Positions 59,876-64,000 of a DNA stretch of 64,000 bases are shown here, in pieces. Positions within the stretch are counted from its first letter, which is position 1. Each line of letters begins with the position of its first letter. Under the pieces are notes generated by a model. It was given only the letters and a program-made list of their open reading frames with translations, made no database searches and had not been told where the DNA came from. The position numbers and the translations under genes are program-made. Location of the stretch: the NCBI GenBank assembly GCA_028278335.1, contig JANQEN010000188.1, positions 62,001-126,000 on the forward strand. The letters are read 5' to 3'. Origin of the DNA: Chitinivibrionales bacterium (GTDB lineage Bacteria; Fibrobacterota; Chitinivibrionia; Chitinivibrionales; JANQEN01).

Positions 59876-62440
59876 CTACACTTGCGAAAAGGTACCCCCG
59901 CTATTTTGTAAACAGGCTGTGCGCGTTACTAAAAATCCTGTCGGAACTATTTCGGGAAAAAGGTAGGCAAGGAGCTCAGCAGGGCGGCAGGTTTTTCCCG
60001 GAATCATAGATAATACTCCATTAATATATATGGTACCATCCAATTCTTCTATGGTCAAATTGTAAACAGTGGATCTAAGATCAACTACCTGTGTTTTACC
60101 TTTACGCTCCCGTTGAATCATAATCGAATTGGTAGACAAAAAGGTTTTTATCGCTAAGGATAATGCTTCCTCTTTTACGGGCTCCAATGACTTAAAACAA
60201 TAGGTTGCTGCTAGGATGGCAGCATTGAGTGACTCGGGTTTTCCCGGAAGTAAACGACACTTTTTTATGGTTATTCCATTGGGCAAAAAAGAAGATAGGA
60301 AGTCCCTATCTATGGTAACCTGTTCACTGCACATAATATCAAATAGTTCATTATCACCACAGGTCCCCATTGGAAGAGGTGGCCCAAAGGAGATCCGAGG
60401 ATGGGGGTGAAATCCTTGAGAATAAACAACCGGTATATGGGCACCCTTGATTGCTCTGTGAAAGAGAGTGATCATATCACGATGGGAGATAAAACGTATG
60501 GATGCATCCTTCGCATAGGTCAATCGATAATAAAATGGCTTTTCCACAGGAGTTACCGGAGTTGGTTTTCGACGTTGAAAGGGAGTTGTGATTGACGATG
60601 GTTCCAATTTTTTCCGTTGTACTCCATGAAGGCCGCAGACACCGCACTGTGAACAGGGTCCACTCCGACAATCAGCAGTGATTGTTCCTACTTGTGCCTT
60701 TTCCCATTCAGAACGTAAAAAGGATTGAGATATTCCCAATGATACCGATGACCAGGGAAGAGTCTGCTTTTCAGGAATGGTATTGGTATACACTGCAAAA
60801 TCAATCCCCAAATTCGCTGCTGCTTGCTGCCATCGAGCAAGGTTAAACAACTCATCCCATCCGTCAAACCGGGCTCCCAAGCGCCACGCCTCCTGAATCA
60901 CCGCTGACATGGCACGATCTCCTCTGGCGAGGATGGTTTCTAAAACAGTCAAATCTGCATTTCTGTAAGAGACACGCACGTTTTTTCGCTTTTTTAAAGC
61001 CTGTTTGACAGTATGCCCCTTTTGGTTTAATTGGGCAGAGGGTTCTAAAGCCTCCCATTGAAAAGGTGTATGTGGCTTTGGTGAAAAGGGTGAAAGAGAG
61101 ACATTAATCATAGTTCGACGAGAAATAGAGCGAACTAATTCTGCTATGGTATCAACCAAAGTAATAATTGCCTCAATATCCTCCTGCAGCTCGGTTGGTA
61201 AGCCAATCATGAAATAAAGCTTGATGGTTTGAATATTGTTTCTACAAAGAGTTTCAACCATCTCAAGAATGATTTCTTCGGTAAAGTCCTTATTTATGAC
61301 ATTCCGCAACCGTTGACTCCCTGCCTCTGGCGCTATAGTAAATGAAGTTGCCAAACAGATCTCATTGAGTTCCTTAAACTGGTCTGGGGAAAGAGCATCA
61401 ATTCTTGTTGAGGGAATGGAAAGAGAAAGGTGGCATGAATCTTTCAATGCCCGAACACCCTGTAACAGTGGCTCTAAATGCGAATAGTCTGCTGTTGACA
61501 ATGAGAGAAGCCCCACCTTTTCCCACCCTGTTGCATCACACCCAGAGCTAATTTCTTGAACAATTGTCTCCGCACTCCGCTCTCGGACTGGACGGTAGTA
61601 ACTGCCGGCCGAACAAAAGCGACATCCCCGGGTACAGCCACGCATAACTTCCACAGCAAGTCGATGGTGTACCACCTCCATAAGTGGTACCAGTGGCTTT
61701 TCTGGATAGTTAGTGTTTGCAAGGTGTTTCTCTTTGGCTGCTCGAACTGGTGCAGTATTTGACAAAGAGGAAGGAACAAAAAAGGGCCCCTCTTTTTTTG
61801 TTTTAACCAGCTTTGGCACATACACACCATCGATGTTTGCAAAAGATACAAGGACCTCCTCTTTTGAGGCTCCATCTTTTTTTCCATCTGCCATGATCCT
61901 ACAAAGTTCAGGAAGGGTCGATTCTCCATCACCTATCACAAGGGCATCTAAAAAATCTGCCAATGGTTCAGGATTGATCATACAGGGGCCACCGGCAATA
62001 ATCAAAGGATGGCTACTTTCCCGTTCTGTTTGTAGCTGTGGTATATTAGCTAGATCAAGCATATTGATCAAGTTGGTGTATTGGAGTTCATATTGAACCG
62101 TAAAACCTAACCAATCAGCCTCTATCAAAGGTTGATAGTATTCCAAATCAAAAAGAGAAATATTCTTTTCTCGCAAGATTTTTTCTGCATCAATCCATGG
62201 ATGATAACAGCGGGAGAGAGCCCAAGTCTCCTCTTTATTCACTACATGGTACAATAATTGAGACCCAAAATGGGACATACCAATATCATAAATTTCAGGA
62301 AAACAAAGCACACCATAGAGGTCACGTGAGTCAAGATCTTTACGAATAATATGTAACTCATTACCGATATACCGTATCGGTTTTTCAACAAAGGGAAAAA
62401 AATCGCACTCAAGGGTATGAAATAAGGAGGCCATCAACAC
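59876..62440 (-). CDS. B12-binding-type radical SAM protein fused to DUF2344 domain (TIGR03960-TIGR03936)
   Basis: An 854-residue iron-sulfur protein. Residues about 1-230 correspond to the cobalamin-binding-like N-terminal domain (FPEIYDIGMSHFGSQLLYH, LIIAGGPCMINPEPLADF). Residues about 255-480 are the radical SAM core with the cluster motif MRGCTRGCRFCSAGSYYRP. A cysteine-rich link CSQCGVCGLHG follows. Residues about 645-854 are the DUF2344 domain (LTYAKDASIRFISHRDM, YSQGFHPHPRISFGPPLPMG), often a separate gene. The substrate is not established; the DUF2344 partner often occurs near ribosomal or RNA-processing genes. The GTG at 62440 overlaps the previous stop (TAGTG); an ATG at 62434 is equally plausible. 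Confidence 0.88.
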   Translation of the reverse strand: MLMASLFHTLECDFFPFVEKPIRYIGNELHIIRKDLDSRDLYGVLCFPEIYDIGMSHFGSQLLYHVVNKEETWALSRCYHPWIDAEKILREKNISLFDLEYYQPLIEADWLGFTVQYELQYTNLINMLDLANIPQLQTERESSHPLIIAGGPCMINPEPLADFLDALVIGDGESTLPELCRIMADGKKDGASKEEVLVSFANIDGVYVPKLVKTKKEGPFFVPSSLSNTAPVRAAKEKHLANTNYPEKPLVPLMEVVHHRLAVEVMRGCTRGCRFCSAGSYYRPVRERSAETIVQEISSGCDATGWEKVGLLSLSTADYSHLEPLLQGVRALKDSCHLSLSIPSTRIDALSPDQFKELNEICLATSFTIAPEAGSQRLRNVINKDFTEEIILEMVETLCRNNIQTIKLYFMIGLPTELQEDIEAIITLVDTIAELVRSISRRTMINVSLSPFSPKPHTPFQWEALEPSAQLNQKGHTVKQALKKRKNVRVSYRNADLTVLETILARGDRAMSAVIQEAWRLGARFDGWDELFNLARWQQAAANLGIDFAVYTNTIPEKQTLPWSSVSLGISQSFLRSEWEKAQVGTITADCRSGPCSQCGVCGLHGVQRKKLEPSSITTPFQRRKPTPVTPVEKPFYYRLTYAKDASIRFISHRDMITLFHRAIKGAHIPVVYSQGFHPHPRISFGPPLPMGTCGDNELFDIMCSEQVTIDRDFLSSFLPNGITIKKCRLLPGKPESLNAAILAATYCFKSLEPVKEEALSLAIKTFLSTNSIMIQRERKGKTQVVDLRSTVYNLTIEELDGTIYINGVLSMIPGKTCRPAELLAYLFPEIVPTGFLVTRTACLQNSGGTFSQV

Positions 62441-63171
62441 TATCTGCCGGTTTGTAAACGATCGGCTAAAAATTCCGGTAGATTACTATTTTTTACTTTT
62501 TTCTGAGTTTTACGGTAATCATAGGCAACAAAATTGAGAGAAACAAGCTCCTGATCAGTGTCATAAATAGTATAACAAGATCGAGGATCATAATTTCTCG
62601 GCTGTCCAACACTACCGACATTTACCAAATAATAGTAATCCCTATTGATGGTAATGGAGTTATCTCTATGAAGATTGATTTTATTTTCATCCTGAAAAAC
62701 AAAAAAGGGACAATGAGAATGACCAATGAAGTTGAGTCGATACACCATCGACCCAAAGGCATCTTGAATAGCAATGTCACTGTTAGGGAATATATAGATA
62801 AAATTCTTCGGTTTCACAGGAGAGGAATGGGTAAAAAGCATTTTATCCATCTGCACAGAAAGGGGTAAAGAACCAAGATACTCCTTTGAAGATTCGGAGA
62901 GCTGTTTTTTTGTCCACTCCATTGCTTCATAGGCAAAGTAGGTAAAATTTTTTGTGTCAATTAGACCGATTGCTGCATAGTCGTGATTGCCAGCAACAGA
63001 ATAGACAATATGCTCCTTAACAAGCTTGATACATGACTCAGGATCAGGATAATAACCAACAATATCACCGAGGCAGATGGTCACATCAATTTGCTGATGC
63101 GCAATATCCTCCAATACAGCCTCCAGGGCCTCAAGGTTTCCATGGATATCTGATAGTATGGCATATCGCAT
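62440..63171 (-). CDS. Calcineurin-like metallophosphoesterase
   Basis: A 243-residue phosphoesterase with the five metal-binding motifs of the family: LSDIHGN near the start, CLGDIVGYYPDP, AGNHDYA, LFTHSSP and FIGHSHCPF. The compact form and the GYYPDP stretch match the YfcE/MJ0936-like group, with diesterase activity on small phosphates or nucleic acid ends likely. It is translationally joined to the radical SAM gene downstream. No membrane or export signal, so cytoplasmic. Confidence 0.88.
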   Translation of the reverse strand: MRYAILSDIHGNLEALEAVLEDIAHQQIDVTICLGDIVGYYPDPESCIKLVKEHIVYSVAGNHDYAAIGLIDTKNFTYFAYEAMEWTKKQLSESSKEYLGSLPLSVQMDKMLFTHSSPVKPKNFIYIFPNSDIAIQDAFGSMVYRLNFIGHSHCPFFVFQDENKINLHRDNSITINRDYYYLVNVGSVGQPRNYDPRSCYTIYDTDQELVSLNFVAYDYRKTQKKVKNSNLPEFLADRLQTGR

Positions 63172-63339
63172 AGATATTTATCGCGCTTTCTTATGTATCA
63201 AAGAGCATAAAGTCGCTCTCATAAATTATATTTGTAAAATTAATTAGCTAAAATAATTTGTGCGGCAGTTTTACTGCATGGCGAAATAGAACTGGATAGG
63301 TTCTATTCTCTTACAATACCATAAGATAACAGCGTTATA

Positions 63340-64000
63340 ATGTCAACGACTATGCCACCAAGTGACTCAAAAAACAACGTCGAGGCTTTTAAGCAATCTA
63401 TTCTCCCCGCTAAATCGGTTCTCATTGTTACCCACGACTACCCCGATCCAGATTGCATCGCCTCATCCTTTGGTATTCAGGAGTTACTCAAACTTTGGGG
63501 TGTTGAGACAATTCAAATAGCCTTTGGTGGATTTGTTGGAAGAGCCGAAAATAGGGCAATGATTCGCTTTGCCAATGTCCAAACACTACCACTAATGCTT
63601 ATTGAGTTTGAAGATTATGACCGGATCATTTTAGTCGACTCCTATCCTGGTGATGGTAATGTTTCATTGGCACCAGAAATTACTATAGATGCTGTCATTG
63701 ATCATCATCCCCATAAACCTCCTGATTCCGTACCCTATTTCTTTGATATTAGAGATGATGTTGGTGCGACCTCCACAATTATTACAGAATATCTTGTGTC
63801 TGAAAATTGTCCCATTTCTAAAAACTTGGCCACCACACTCTTTTATGGTATTAAAACAGACACCCATCATCTCTCTCGCAAAGTATCTCCTGATGATGTA
63901 CACTATTATAAATTCCTCTTTGATCTGGTTGATCATGAGGCACTATCAAAAATTGAGCTTCCAGATCGTGATGCCGAGTATTTCAACATTTTGCATCGCA
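63340..64000 (+). CDS. DHH-family phosphoesterase, nanoRNase/pAp-phosphatase-like (3' partial)
   Basis: Start of a DHH-type phosphoesterase. The first 220 codons are open to the window edge. Motifs: VLIVTHDYPDPDCIASSFG (metal-binding Asp-x-Asp), ILVDSYPG and the signature AVIDHHPHKP, then GATSTIITEYL and YGIKTDTHHLSR. These match NrnA/Orn-like enzymes that degrade nanoRNA or 3'-phosphoadenosine-5'-phosphate. The ATG at 63340 begins a short polar leader before the domain; no strong ribosome-binding site is seen. It is divergent from the metallophosphoesterase gene, with 168 bases between them that should hold both promoters. Confidence 0.85.
   Translation, partial: MSTTMPPSDSKNNVEAFKQSILPAKSVLIVTHDYPDPDCIASSFGIQELLKLWGVETIQIAFGGFVGRAENRAMIRFANVQTLPLMLIEFEDYDRIILVDSYPGDGNVSLAPEITIDAVIDHHPHKPPDSVPYFFDIRDDVGATSTIITEYLVSENCPISKNLATTLFYGIKTDTHHLSRKVSPDDVHYYKFLFDLVDHEALSKIELPDRDAEYFNILHR

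Overview
The window looks like the chromosome of a Gram-negative, probably strictly anaerobic bacterium of the FCB group. Three things point there: secreted proteins with Por/T9SS-like C-terminal tails (ggt, the HExxH protease, three gingipain-like C25 peptidases), several outer-membrane barrels, and type IV pilus machinery with a secretin. Sodium-based and hydrogenase-type redox enzymes without any oxygen-linked enzyme fit an anaerobe. Fibrobacterota (Chitinivibrionia-like) is my best guess, but no rRNA or other marker here proves it. The sequence is moderately AT-rich. I found no tRNA, rRNA, CRISPR array or intact insertion sequence.

Layout. 1-1025: end of an ABC importer ATPase gene and a TatA-like gene. 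1187-8886: the most interesting locus, a nine-gene operon. It encodes the Na+-NQR membrane pump (nqrA-E), then a protein joining the membrane/[2Fe-2S] part of NqrF to a NuoE/HndA-like domain, then HndB-, HndC/NuoF- and HndD/NuoG-like subunits. The NqrF FAD/NADH domain and the [FeFe]-hydrogenase domain are both absent, so a soluble Hnd-type NAD(P)H module appears to be wired into a sodium pump. 8896-12170: a DUF559 gene with palindromic repeats, an IscU-like/GGGtGRT pair, gene fragments and a 63-bp tandem repeat. 12287-17005: an outer-membrane protein and a PhnCDE-type ABC importer.

17423-21543: an operon with a small membrane protein, a sodium/solute symporter and two chimeric genes. The N-terminal parts of an AMP-forming acyl ligase and of a lipoate-ligase-like protein appear reciprocally exchanged between the two. 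21803-29294: an HExxH protease with a crystallin-like domain, a barrel, a cysteine-desulfurase-like PLP enzyme, a membrane protein and polA. 29458-35094: the tail of a dead secreted protein gene, a 1,099-residue FliK-like protein and gamma-glutamyltransferase.

35437-41693: a type IV pilus operon (pilB-pilQ-pilMN fusion-pilO-pilP). 42019-46355: a FecR-domain protein, EF-P, a DUF350-like protein, a lytic transglycosylase and a porin-like barrel. 46882-54444: three tandem C25 peptidase paralogues, each with its own terminator. 54561-64000: an alcohol dehydrogenase, an FmdB-like zinc ribbon, RecD, an FHA-GAF-cyclase, a B12-binding-type radical SAM protein, a metallophosphoesterase and the start of a DHH phosphoesterase gene.
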